Origin: Ophiosphaerella korrae | Taxonomy: Eukaryota > Ascomycota > Dothideomycetes > Pleosporales > Phaeosphaeriaceae | Assembly: GCA_028456385.1 (NCBI GenBank) | Contig: JALNQF010000012.1 | Coordinates: 310,001-374,000 of the forward strand | Reading direction: 5' to 3' | Length of the DNA: 64,000 nucleotides | In this document: positions 46,062 to 60,048 of the stretch, piece after piece | How positions within the stretch are numbered: position 1 is the stretch's first letter | Layout of the letters: each line of letters begins with the position of its first letter | Program-made: the position numbers and the translations under genes | Notes under the pieces: generated by a model | Database searches by the model: none | Seen by the model: the letters and a program-made list of their open reading frames with translations, nothing else | What the model was told of the DNA's origin: nothing

Positions 46062-46080
46062 TATATATATATATATATCT
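46052..46080. repeat. TA dinucleotide microsatellite
   Basis: A run of about ten TA units follows directly after the transposase relic stop codon. Confidence 0.7.
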
Positions 46081-46235
46081 TACTCTCTTACTCTCCGCTT
46101 AGTTTACTGTATATACAAAACACCGAAAATATCAACTATACCCACTTGTTGAATATACGCTCATACGACGTCAAAAAAAGCTGATAGAGACTTATCGCTT
46201 TTACTATGCTAAATGGGCTAGTATGAGTCTCAGTC

Positions 46236-46260
46236 ACGACGACCGTGCGAAGGCACTGTA
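46236..46260. repeat. Probable right terminal inverted repeat of the Tc1/mariner relic
   Basis: On the reverse strand this reads CAGTGCCTTCGCACGGTCGTG and is flanked outside by TA (46259-46260), the expected start and target of a Tc1-type element. It matches the ends of the MITE at 11607-11734 in 18 of 21 positions (after allowing for the two altered outermost bases of each MITE end). Confidence 0.6.
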
Positions 46261-46462
46261 GGTGATGGCTGGGACTGTGCTTCGGGAAAGCGAAGCCCAA
46301 GTCTAACTTCAAAGTCCAGCCACGTCTAGTTGTCAGTTAACACAACCCATTCTCATGGCCGGCGATATGCAAAAAAAAAAAACACAGCTATGTTCCATTA
46401 TATACATAAGAGGCTACCCAGATGATAGCTCCCATGATCTTTACCACAAGCAATCGGAACAC

Positions 46463-48818
<2,356 letters not shown>

Positions 48819-50663
48819 ATGGCGACAGACAAGATGGTACACTTCAAAGACACCAAGTCCTCAACGGACACTGAGCGTCGTACGTAGACTTCCCATACCC
48901 TCTCAATCAAACGCTGACCAAGGCCAACAGAGGCAACGCCGTTAGAAGGCGAAGTCAAAGACCTATCCTTTGATATCAAGGTCTTCGAGCTCGAGGCCCC
49001 AACTGCGCGAGAAATGTCCTCCATCGATATCATATCCGCGGGCTGGATCATTACAAATAGTTGGGCGGGCATTGCTGCTACATTTGCACTCGCTATTGCC
49101 TCAGGTGGGCCTACTACGTTGATTTATGGCCCCATGATCATGTTCGTCTTGGTGGGATCGTGTGCCGCGACGTTGGCCGAGCTGGCAAGCGTGTATCCCA
49201 CGGCCGGGGGGCAGTACCATTGGACGAGTATCCTTGCTCCAAAGGCTTGGAGCAAAGGATTGGTAGGTTATGGTACACTTTACCGTGTTGAATGGAATGC
49301 TAATGATGATGTAGAGCTATTGCCGCGGCGCACTGAATGTCTTTTCCTGGATTGCCACGTGTGCTGGCATTACTATTGTTGCTCCTCAGCTCTTCCTCGG
49401 TGTGATGGTCTTCTGGAATCCGGACTTCGAGCCCAAGCAGTGGCATGCGTTTTTGCTGTACCAGGGCGCTAATTCCGTGATCCTGCTATACAATATTTAT
49501 CTTCTGAAACGCACTATGTGGATTCATGATGTGGGATGTGAGCATATTTCTTCAGCCTTTCTAGAAGTGTCCAGAAAATGAGCGCTGATCGGTAATCGCA
49601 GTCTTCCTCTCAATAGCCAGTTTTCTCAGCGTCATGATAACCAGTCTCGCTCGAACAGCTCCAAATTTCCAGCCCGCCGAGGCCGTCTGGTCCACATTCA
49701 TTAATAAGAGTGGCTGGGTCGACGGCGTAGCTTTCCTGACAGGCCTCGTGAATCCAAACTATATGTATGCCGGCATCGATGGTGCCGTACATTTGGCAGA
49801 GGAGTGCAAGAATGCAGCGGTAGTTGTCCCGCGAGCGCTCATTAGTACAATTGTAGTTGGCTTCGTGACCGCCTTCGCCTTCGCCGCCGTTATGTTGTAC
49901 TGCACAACTGACATTGCGGCTGTCGTTTCGACTAGGACTGGGTACGTTCGAGATTGCCCGGTGCTGAGACGTGGCTGACATACTCCGTGTAGCGTTCCGA
50001 TCTTTGAGATATGGCGACAAGCGACCCGGTCGAACATCGCTGCCACCATATTCCTAATAACTCTTATCATGATGGCACTATTCGCGCTTAACGCAACCCA
50101 TCAGACAGCGTCCCGCTTAACATGGTCTTTTGCTCGCGATAATGCCCTATATGGCAGTCACTTGCTCAACCAGATCAGCCCAAAACAAGAGGTCCCAGTT
50201 GCCGCCCTGGTTTTCAATTTCACAATCATGTTTCTAATTGGGTGGATCTACCTAGGCTCAACGTCAGCGTTTAATGCTTTGATCGGTACAGGCTTGATCT
50301 TACAGCATGCGACATACGCCATTCCAGCAGCTTTACTCATTTACCGAAAGCGTTCATCTGTCTGGCTGCCAGAGGCTCGTAGCTTCAAACTTCCGTCCGT
50401 ATTGGGTTGGATGGCGAACATTCTAACCGTGCTATTTACGATCTTTGTCCTTATTTTCTACAGTTTCCCGGTCGTACTACCCGTCACTGCCATCAATATG
50501 AGTAAGTCTGAATTACGAGGCAATTCAATGCCGAAGCTAACATGAGTTTCTAGACTACGCGAGCGCAGTCATTACTCTACTAGGGGTATTCGCGACTGTA
50601 AACTGGTTAATACATGCTCAGAAGCATTACCAGGGGCCACGCTTGGATATTTTCGATGATTAG
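48819..50663 (+). CDS. APC-superfamily amino acid/amine permease
   Basis: Six exons, 48819-48879, 48931-49262, 49315-49537, 49602-49941, 49993-50501 and 50554-50663, give 524 aa. After a ~65-residue hydrophilic N-terminus, about twelve hydrophobic segments follow. Signatures of the fungal GABA/choline/polyamine permease group are SAGWIITNSWAGIAA, SVYPTAGGQYHW, NPNYMYAGIDGAVHLAEEC and RAL in the loop after it. The substrate cannot be fixed; amines, GABA or choline are the usual ones. Its place between an amine oxidase and a regulator supports an amine. The 3' end lies 51 bp from the end of the convergent regulator gene. Confidence 0.92.
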
Positions 50664-50714
50664 GAAAAACCGTAAGTCACCAGAAATAGACTCCAAATGA
50701 AAAAAGCGTATTCG

Positions 50715-52440
50715 TCACATGATCAACACATTTGATAACTCTGGAAGACGTTGGGTCCACCGCTGGTCCCCCTTCTTTGCCCAAAGAGTCTCCAGGGCCG
50801 CTATAGATGCTGGGATATTGCGGAATTGGGTTTTTGCGTAGATGTCACTCATATATTTGACAAAGAAAGCTCGCTGTTCCGGATCGGATGTCTCTGCTCC
50901 ACCGAGGAAACATGGCCACACAAGGGCATGTGCACCCGGTGCGTGTGGGGGTATCAAGGAAAGGCGACTAATGAGGTCCTTTATATTCGAGGCCTGGAAT
51001 TCATCGAGTCCAGGTTCGGCTGAGGATGAATCTGTCTCTTCAGCTGTGGCGCGTCGTATGTAGATTCTGCACGCTGCGAAGAAACACAGCTTTATATGAT
51101 CAATGATACGATAATGCTCTGAACCGACTGGAAACTGTTCACAAGTGAGCCAGTCTTGCCATGATTCAAATGTCCTTTTGATTGCTTGGACGGCATTGTC
51201 TTCGCGGATAACAGGCGAAGCGATCATTTCAAACCTGAAGATTATTAGCAATCAATACTCGACAGTAATATGATGCATCTTACATGTTTGTTTGTGTCTG
51301 AAGAAATCGAGCAGCTGCTATATTTCGCTCCTTGGCTCTACTATGGGCGGACAGCGTAAGCAGCAACTGAACGAGGAAGCGGTAGTCTGCACTCCCAGTC
51401 ACTGTCTCACCCACAAGCAGCACGATCAATGTTGCCCAATTGTACTCGTTGAAAACCTGATCTGCAGGAGCAGTCAAAGCATCTTTGCGCAGGCGAGAAA
51501 TGATTGCCGCACGGCCAGCTTCAGCAGCGTGCCGCATCTCCGGACTATCGCGGCTGAGGTGCTGTGCCGCAACTACGCCCACCGCTCGGTGCAGCACATC
51601 GTCTTCGAGGGCCATGGATAGGACAATGTTACGGTATCCATTTGAAGATGTGTCAAGAACGACCATGACAGGCGCAACCACCTCAGAAAAGTAGGAGAAT
51701 AGCATACGAGCTTGTGCGCTCATTGGGGCAATCCAAGGCTGTAATTCATTATACGTGGAATGGTACTGCACCATGGTATCTTCGGTCCTGGTGATTTCCT
51801 CTACATCTTCCTCAAGCTCTGGAATCGACTCTTCACTCCACGAAAAAAATGGCGGTGAGTCTGGGATGCTTGTAGTAACCAAGGTATGAATTGGAAGGTC
51901 GAAATTCTCATATACAGACGCCGATGGCGAGAGTGACGAAGAAGCATCAGTTTCATCGAACACAAACTCATTTGCTTGCGCTAGGTCTCGCGTTAGGTCT
52001 TGCGTCAGGTCTTGCGTCACCGCCTTGTCCTCCCCAGCTCTTTTCCGTTTCGCTCTTTTCTTCCTGTCCTCTGGCCATCTCACTTCGGCAAATCCCGTGG
52101 TGGTTGGTAAATGTGCGAGACTATTAACGCCGGTATCTGGAATCTTGCAGTCTTTGAGTTTCCCACGCCTTGCGACACCTGCTGTGAAGCGAATCCGGTT
52201 GACGCCGGAGCATTCGATGCCTTTCTTTATGCATTTTGCACATGAGGGTTCGGCCTTATCACAAATAATGCGACGCCGCGAACATTCGAAGCAGCCTAGG
52301 CAGTGTGATTAGGTTTGATCAATCGAGATGGTAGTGATGAAGGAAGTGTCGGAGTATCAACCGCGCAAATTACCTCGCTCTTTCGGAGTTGATCCGCGAC
52401 GGCTGGCCGATGATGGCTCCACTACGCTTTTAGGTGGCAT
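50715..52440 (-). CDS. Zn2Cys6 transcription factor beside the amine genes
   Basis: Exons 52440-52374, 52295-51284 and 51234-50715 give 532 aa. The zinc cluster (Cys24, 27, 34, 41, 44, 51) begins right after the first intron, and a basic tract (RKKRAKRKRAG) follows as a nuclear signal. A short repeated stretch (QDLTQDLTRDL) precedes the regulatory part. The C-terminal two thirds resemble the fungal_trans_2 type, including FNEYNWATLIVLLVGETVTGSADYRFL. Position next to the permease and amine oxidase suggests it controls them; this is inference from context only. Confidence 0.87.
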
Positions 52441-53678
52441 GATCGTCACGCAATCTCATGATGTCGTCACGATCAAATTGTCATTGTCGCGATTTTCCAA
52501 TAGTGGCCGTCGGATCGTTACTGACGGCGAAGGTAGGGGAAATGACTGCGCCCGTTCGGATCGTTCCGAATAGCAGCGTTTGTTACGTAAGAGTAGTACG
52601 TACGTCACAGTCTCACGTCCAAACTGTATTGATGTTTGAAACAGGTGCTGATAAGGATATCTTGAACTCTATGTCAATGGTGTTTTCCTCAACATGCACA
52701 ATCTGAGCATAATCAATCGCTGTTTTCGGTGGGTGTTTCTACTTTCGCTCGACTTATATTCTTTGGAATTAGGGGAGCCGCGACTTTGCCCAGAGCTCCA
52801 GATGTAAAGCCTTATGTCAAGTTATGGGTCTGTTTCAGTTCTGATTCGAATTTTGAGTGAAGATTAAGTTAGCACCGGAATTCCAATTTCCTAAATAATG
52901 CAGTTCAAAATAGCCCGCGCCAATGGCAGCAAAGCGAGATCAATACAAGCAAGGATACCCATATTACCTTGCCCCGGCTATCTGATTATTCAAGGCGCCC
53001 TTCCTAGCAATCAGCACTAAAGTCGACTATCTTTGGAAGTGTCTTTCTGCATTCAGCGTAAAGCCAGCTCCAGTGAGTACATCTTGAAGTAATAGCAATG
53101 AAGAAGGTGAACGATAAAGCATTTTCATTCAGGTACTCTATCAGAAACTAGCCTCGCTTACAGGGCCAATTGAAATTGTAGCAGAAAACGCGGTACCTAC
53201 CTATTCCAGCCTGCAGGGCATAATTGGCCCGATAAGTGAGATCGGACCCCGAAGGTTGATGATATACCATAAAGACTAGATGCCATGGTATTACAAACAT
53301 CAACCTCTACAAGGCATGTCGCACGAATGGATTGACCCCTATTCAGCTTGGCTATCATCGCATGTATGCGGCTATCAAAAAGATATCAAGTAGGCTACTT
53401 ATCTAAGCATCAATACTACACCACGAAGCACTTGTCTCCAGCGAGGTATGCTCATGCACAGTATAGGCTAGAGTTGTAGAAAGACCTCCTATACTAATGT
53501 AGGGATATACGCCCCAATATCATTGCACCAACCAAATAGGTGGATCGGTTTTTGTTCAGCTAGGCATCCCTAAACCATTCCGATCTAGATAACTGCCATC
53601 ATCCAAAGCCCATCCCTCTTATCTATCTCTCCCACCCCACCCCACCCCACCCCACGCTCCGAACACACCCTCCACTCC
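52441..53678. other. Intergenic region, 1.24 kb
   Basis: No gene is recognised. A CACCC/CCCCA-type pentanucleotide run of about four units occurs near 53633-53654, close to the prephenate dehydratase stop codon. Confidence 0.5.
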
Positions 53679-54790
53679 CTACAGCCCATTCTCCCAACTC
53701 CCAACCCATCTCCACTCCCTGCACACGCCCCCCACCTCTCCCAACGCCCCGTCCACCCTCTCATCTCCCTTTCTCCCGACACACTCCACAAAGAAGATAT
53801 AATTCCAATTCTCAACGCCACTCGGCCGCGTATTAATGGAGGTCAGATTCAGTCCCCAGTGCTCAAACACCGCAAGACACTGTGCCAGCGCCCCAGGATT
53901 TGCATGATCGATGGTGAAAATGATGAGCGTTTTCCATGCCGTGGAGGATGGGGTGGGTGGTGGTGGTGGTGGTGGTGGGGGTGGCTCGAGCGTGATGGCC
54001 TCGTTGTCGGCGTCGGACCGCTTGCGGATGACCAGGAAGCGCGTCGTGTTTCCCCTGCGGTCGTTTATGCCGCGGGCAAGCACATCCAGGCCAAACACGT
54101 GGGCCGCCATTTCACTCGAGAGCGCCGCCGTTTCGCCGGATGGACCCACTGCCACGAGTTCCGCGGCACGCGACGTGGAGCTGACGTCCTGGCGCTCGAC
54201 GCCTTTGAGGTAGGTTGCGAGGAAGGCTTTGCACTGGCCCCATGCTTGCGGGTGTGAGTACAGTTTTTTTATCTTGGATAAGTCGCTGGTGGGTGTGGCG
54301 AGTGGGTTCGTGAAGGTGGTGTCAATTTTGACGGGGGAGGTGGGGAGTGGAGAGGACCGGGGGGAGGCATGGCCTAGGAGGCAGTGTTTGACGGCGATGT
54401 AGGTTTCGCCGCAAACAAGGATGTCGGGGTGCAGGGAGTGGAGGTCGCCAATTAGGTCGAGGGTGAAGACGACTGAGCCGTTGCTACTGTTTTCAAAGGG
54501 CACGACGCCGCGGTAGGCGGTTCCGTTCTGGACGGCGGTGAAGACATCTGCAATAGTGGTTTGCGGTGATAGTTCAATGTCTTTTTGGTCAAAAGAATTG
54601 AGTGCAGCCTAGGATGTGTGAGTCGGTGAGATGTGAGATGGTAGAACGCTTCTTTCCCTGCCAGAATTACGCAATTGATGTACATCTACAAAATGCGACT
54701 ATACTTGAGCAAATTTGGGAGGCTTACTTGGTGCGTATAACTTGCTTCGGGTCCTAGGAAGGCCACCACCGGTCTTTTGTCGTCGGCCAT
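53679..54790 (-). CDS. PHA2: Prephenate dehydratase
   Basis: Exons 54790-54728 and 54608-53679 (119-nt intron) give 330 aa. The N-terminus RPVVAFLGPEASYTHQAAL and VVPFENSSNGSV are typical of the PDT domain, and the catalytic TRF motif appears in RRGNTTRFLVI. A C-terminal ACT domain (HANPGALAQCL, GLNLTSINTRPS) is the usual site of phenylalanine feedback. The enzyme turns prephenate into phenylpyruvate in phenylalanine synthesis. A run of about ten prolines (complement of 53956-53985, GGT repeats) separates the two domains and looks like repeat expansion. Confidence 0.94.
53956..53985. repeat. GGT trinucleotide repeat inside the prephenate dehydratase gene
   Basis: The GGT run on the plus strand encodes a Pro tract on the minus strand between the catalytic and ACT domains. 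It keeps the frame. Confidence 0.75.
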
Positions 54791-55548
54791 TTTGCCGGTT
54801 TGTGGGTAATCAGTTGTTGCTCAATTTTCGAGGTTCAAAATCAGAGCCAAGGGAGCGGCATCGGCGGCTTACACTTCGGGAGCTCGCAGTCATCATGGTA
54901 GGGCGTGTGTGGATTATTTTAGCTTTCACTCTCTCTGTGGCATCGTAGAATGAAAGTTGGCGACTGCCACAATTTCGTGAACAAGTAAATAATGGACACA
55001 TCACATAATTTTCAAATTTGAAATCGCTTCAAAAAAAATTATTTTAAATTCAGCTTGATTTAAATGAGAGTTCAGCTGATGCGTATGCAAATGACAATTT
55101 ACTTCCGCTTCATCCACCTAGATTTGCCGTACGAGGATGCCGCAAAACAAATGATTAGCTGTCGCCATTCTTTCGCCCTCAAGCTTTTAAACCATGTAGT
55201 AAGCCAAACAATAGTCTACTATTTAGTGGTCCCGGCTCTGGACGTGAGGAGACTTGCTGCCTCTCCGTTGGAACGAGACTGAGTCGTGGTAAGAATGGGT
55301 AGTTCATCAGCCTTCGCAGGTTAGCAATTATCCACAGATTTTTTGATGACCAATACACACATTGCAAACCCTCTGTAAGCACTCCCATAATGTGTCTACA
55401 ACCTGGAGAGGCGAAGCGGCATAGCTTCGGCAGCTCCACCCTTCATCGCGGGCGCGTCGTGTCGACCATGCGCGCAGGCACCGGACGTTCCCTCACTCGA
55501 CGCGTGGAGTGGAGCCGATGCCTCGCGGTCAGCGAGGGTGCACAACCG
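54791..55548. other. Intergenic, 758 bp
   Basis: This holds the upstream region of prephenate dehydratase and the 3' flank of eRF1, with an A/T-rich patch near 55010-55060. No gene is seen. Confidence 0.5.
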
Positions 55549-56963
55549 TCAATCGTCGTAGAACTCGTCTTCGTCATCATCGAATTCGGCCAGCTGCTCA
55601 AAGTTGAGCGCATAGCGAAGGATGGCGCCGATACCACCAAAGCCCTTGACGAACTGATTGCCCTCAGAGGAACGATCAGACACGAACTCGAGGTTTGCGC
55701 CAAAGTCACGGTACTTCTCGGCGAGCCACTCGAGCATGGAGCCCTGGTCGATGACTTCCATTTCCTGGCCGGTCTCCTTGTCCATGAAAATGCTTCGATC
55801 GGCTTCTTGCAGCTTGGTCGTGTGCAAGATAATTTCAGAGCCTTCCGACGCCTTGAGCACCCAGCGAGTGATTTCCAAATTTTCGAAGACGATCAGAGTC
55901 TCGGCAGCACCAGCTTCTAGCGCCTTTAGTGTGTCGTCGATACCGTAGCAGACCTTGCCGGAGTCTTTGGAAATGTGGTCAAAGTATTCGTTGATGAGCT
56001 TCTTCTCTTGGATGAACTTGACATTGCTGAGAGTCTCTCCCGACAGCTCAATGGCCTGGTTGAAGCCGTTCTCGCCTCCATAAGAGACATCGACGACTTT
56101 GATGACCTTGCTTTGAAGACGGTTATCAAAGAGGTCGGACTGGTTCAGGTCGTTCTTGAAGTCGGCAGAACCGGCGAGAATGATGCCCGCCACGTTGACC
56201 TTGTCTGCGGTAACAAAGTTTTGAACGGCCAACTCGGCAACCTTGCGGACGTAATTGTGACGCTTCTCCTCTCGCAAACGGGCGAAACGCAGGGCAGACT
56301 GACCACCACGGCCGTGCTTCTTGGGAAGATCGACAGAGAACCTGGCATTGTCAGCATGAGGTTGCTAGTTCTGGGCGAGCGACGCACTTGTGAACAATTT
56401 CACGGGTGTTGCCAGAAAGGGTGCCGAACAGGGCGCCGTTTCCGTCCATGATGATGAAGCCAAACTTCTGGTCCGACTCCAACAGCTCGCTTAGGGCTTC
56501 CGTGTGGAACTTGTTGTCGCAAAGGTACAGCGAGGTGTTGATGGGCTTGAAGGGCTCGAAGTCGATATTGATTTTGCGCTCCTTGCCCTCTGCGGTGATG
56601 ATTTCGCCACAGTAGATGACGAGGCCATTAGGCGGGACCTTCGAGTACAGCTTAAGGCGCTGCTGGGTGGAGGTGATGGCGGACAGGACGGAGAGACGGT
56701 TGACTCGAGACTTGATGTTGGAGGCAGTGCCGAATTCTTCAGCCAGCATCTTGGCGGCGCGCGAGACCTGGTCCTTGGGGGCTGCATGGTTGTGGTGAGC
56801 GTGCGCTCAAAGGCCAAGTAAGCAGGTCTCACGTACGAATGATGAGGGAAATCATGGATGTGCCATTGCCACGGGCAGCCTCAAGACGCTTGATGAGCTT
56901 CTTGACCTTCCAGATCTCAATGTTCTTCTCTGCGTCATTAGGCTGGGGCTCCTTGGACGACAT
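55549..56963 (-). CDS. SUP45: Eukaryotic peptide chain release factor eRF1
   Basis: Exons 56963-56837, 56781-56388 and 56341-55549 give 437 aa, the standard eRF1 length. The stop-codon reading motifs NIKS (residues 64-67) and YLCDNKF are present. The GGQ motif (186-188, in [15 protein letters not shown]) drives hydrolysis of peptidyl-tRNA. The C-terminal domain for eRF3 binding ends with an acidic tail ([11 protein letters not shown]). Introns are 55 and 46 nt, the latter the shortest in the window. The gene is divergent from the AVT1-like transporter. Confidence 0.97.
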
Positions 56964-57666
56964 GGCGGCGGGGGCGGGAGGGTGGTGGTGGTGTTGGGGC
57001 TGATGGAGGGGTGGCTGCGAGATTTTCGTGGCCGGCGAGGGGCAGCGAACGGTGACGAGGGCTGGGCAGCCGACTGGCGGCGTGCGAGGCAGGCGGAAGC
57101 GTGCTATGCGGCGGTTGACTGCACGCACGCTACTGGTCCTGGGGGCGAGGGATGAAGAGAGAGCAGGACACACAGGCTGCACCCGGAATTATTGTTTTGG
57201 TGGCCAGCTCGTGCGAGGCAGAGGCATTGCGGCAAGCAGGGCCCTTGGGCGCCCCGGAGCGCAACACACGCTAGGTTTGCTGCCGTTGCTCGCTTCCCCT
57301 ACCAATGGCCTCAACGACCCGGTGGCCCAATGACGCCGGCTGCGGGGCTGCCTGGCTGCATGGCCTGTCCCGTGATGGCTTCGTCCAACTTCTTCATCTC
57401 CATGGCATTGGCAGCGAGAGAGCGACATGTATAAGACGAGCATGGCCGGCCCCGCCCCCGCCCCCTCTCAACACTTATTCCTACCAGGCCCTGTGCCCGA
57501 CGATAGCCTTTTTGCTCGCCGCTGCGTGTCAAGCACCCACCTGGCTCCCGCTCCCTGCATGGGTCCAGTGATCAGGTTTTAGCTTAATCTCCACATCTAT
57601 TGTCTGCTTGCTCCTCCCCACCGACTGGCTGGCTGATTTTGGCTGTGCTTTTCCGCATCTACCCCA
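56964..57666. other. GC-rich divergent promoter region of eRF1 and the AVT1-like gene
   Basis: This is a 703-bp stretch richer in G+C than its surroundings, with simple CCACCACC-type runs just upstream of the eRF1 ATG. Overlapping open frames on both strands reflect base composition; none is called. Confidence 0.5.
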
Positions 57667-59689
57667 ATGGACATCAGAGGCAACCAGCCGTCCACCTGGG
57701 ATGGCTATCAAGGCAGCCATCGCGGCTCTGTAGACTCGGCCGGCAGCCGCGTGCAATGGGACCAGCTCGAGCGACGCCCCAGCGGCGAGAGCACGGCGGC
57801 GTCGGGGACTTGGTCCAGGATGCCTGGCGAGCTGCGGCGGCGTCGGTCGTCCCTGTCGCAGCAGATTGGCGCCTTGGGCGATGCCGGAGGGGTCAACAGC
57901 ATCAACAACTTTGCCCGCTCATGGCAGCGCGCCGCCGGCTTCTTTGAGATCACACCTGTCCGCCCCAGCTTCCGCGTCGAAGCAGACGAAGACGATGTTG
58001 CCTCGACGCCCGACTTCCCGCGCTCCAGGCTCGACAGCCCTGCCCCAGACCATCGATCAGCGTTGCGCAGAGCCCTCCAGAGCACAGACCGCTGGCCGTC
58101 TGACGACGTCGCCGTGGACGAGGAGTCCATAGCCACGGAAGAGACGCATCTGCTGCCCAGCGGCGTCGAGCAGCGACTGCGAGCAAGGGGCGAGAGCATC
58201 TTCAACATCGAGCCCTCGCTCTCGTCGCCCTTTGGGGGAAGCTATGGCACGGGATACAGCAGTCTGTCTGCCCGCGTCAACGAGTCGTCCATGCGCCATG
58301 CTGGCCGCCTCTTCACCGAGCAGCAGCTGAAGGGCGTCACAGAGCCAGAGCAGGAGCGGCCGCCCTTGCTGGTCAAGCAGATCGAGGAGGATGGACACAT
58401 TATCAACGTCGTGGTTGGCCAGTCGACGCTGCCGCAGACCATCTTCAACTCGGTCAACGTCCTGGTCGGCGTTGGTCTTCTTACTCTGCCCTTGGCGCTC
58501 AAGTACTCGGGCTGGCTGATAGGCATGCTCTTCCTGGCCTGGTCGGCTCTCGTCACATCCTATACCGCAAAGCTGCTGGCCAAGTGCTTGGATGTAGACA
58601 GCTCCCTCATCACCTTTGCCGACCTCGCATACGTCTCATTTGGCAATAAAGCACGCGTTGCAGTCAGTATGCTGTTCAGTGTCGAGTTGCTCGCCGCCTG
58701 TGTCGCTCTGGTCGTTCTCTTTGCTGACAGTATGAACGCCCTAGTTCCTGGCTGGGGCGTTCTAACATGGAAGATAGTATGTGGAGCCATCTTGATACCA
58801 CTTAGCTTCCTACCTCTACGCCTCCTATCATTCACATCCATCCTAGGCGTCTTGTCATGCTTCGGTAGTAAGTCATTCCCTCCCCTTCGCTCCAACCGCC
58901 TACTAACATCCTCTAGTCACAATCGCCGTCTGGGTCTCTGGCCTCACCAAGCCCGACCAGCCCGGCTCCATCCGCCAGCCTGCAACCCAATACCTCTTCC
59001 CCGACAACTGGCTCACTATTCCCCTCTCCTTTGGCCTCCTTATGTCGCCATGGGGCGGCCACAGTGTCTTCCCTAACATTTACCGCGACATGCGTCACCC
59101 CTACAAATACCGCAAGAGCGTCGACATCACCTACATCTTCACCTACCTCATCGACACCAGCATGGCCTGCGCCGGCATCCTTATGTTCGGCGACTCAGTC
59201 CGCGACGAAATCACTTCCAACATCTTCCTCACCAAAGGCTATCCCCCCTTCATCTCCGTCTTCATCGCCATCTGTATCGCCATCATCCCCCTCACCAAAG
59301 TCCCTCTCAATTCCCGCCCCATTGTCTCCACCCTCGAAGTCCTCTTCGGCCTCGATGCCCGCACCCTCGCCGCCACACCCGCTCTCGATGGCATGTCCTC
59401 CCTCAATCGCGGCATCTTCAAAGTCACCTTGCGCATTGGCACCATTGTCCTCTTCACCATCATCGCTATCCTTTTCCCTTCCTTCGATCGCATCATGACC
59501 TTGTTAGGCAGCGTCGCATGTTTCTCCATTTGCATCATTCTACCGCTTGCCTTTCATCTTAAGCTTTTTGGAAAGGAGATTTCGAGCGCGGAGTGGTGGG
59601 GCAATTGGGTGTTGATTGTGGTTAGCTCGATTATGGCGGTTGTTAGTACGGTTTTTGCGTGTATTCCTAAGGAGGTGCTTGGGGTCTAG
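57667..59689 (+). CDS. AVT1: Vacuolar amino acid transporter, AVT1-like
   Basis: Exons 57667-58867 and 58917-59689 give 657 aa. The first ~250 residues are hydrophilic, Ser/Arg-rich and likely cytosolic. About eleven hydrophobic helices follow, beginning TIFNSVNVLVGVGLLTLPLAL, a hallmark of the AAAP (Aa_trans) family. MSPWGGHSVFPNIYRDM in a middle helix is typical of AVT1. In yeast, Avt1 moves neutral amino acids into the vacuole using the proton gradient. The long N-tail and this motif favour AVT1 over AVT3/AVT4. Confidence 0.88.
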
Positions 59690-60048
59690 GTGTTGGTTGA
59701 GGTAATGTGTGCGATGGAGTTGCTGGTTGTGTTCGTAGGGCGTAGGTGTTGATTCGGTGCGGCTGCATGGTGTGCGAGGTGGGCCGTTGTCAATACAGAT
59801 TTGGATCTTGTACAAAACTGCTGTTGCATTTACTAGCCAAGGTATTGCGGAAGATATAGTCAATTCGACTTGTATTCCTCCCTACTATATTTCTATCTTA
59901 TTTGGCGTGGCTGGTTGTGCGGTATGTTGAGGCCATATACTCCGTCGCATACCTTCTCGTCGACTCGATCCTCACTTCGTCCAATCGACTTCCACACCAT
60001 TTTCAACCATACCCGCTCTCCCCCCTACCCCCCCTCCTGTACATACAT
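59690..60048. other. Convergent intergenic region, 359 bp
   Basis: This is 3' flanking DNA of the AVT1-like and seryl-tRNA synthetase genes. No other feature is seen. Confidence 0.5.

Noticed and set aside
44803..46195. T-rich segments as a longer inverted repeat of the transposon
   Set aside because: The resemblance rests mainly on a poly-T run and could be chance.
57028..57571. Overlapping open frames in the GC-rich region between eRF1 and AVT1
   Set aside because: They arise from high GC and few stop codons, are present in several frames at once and have no domain.
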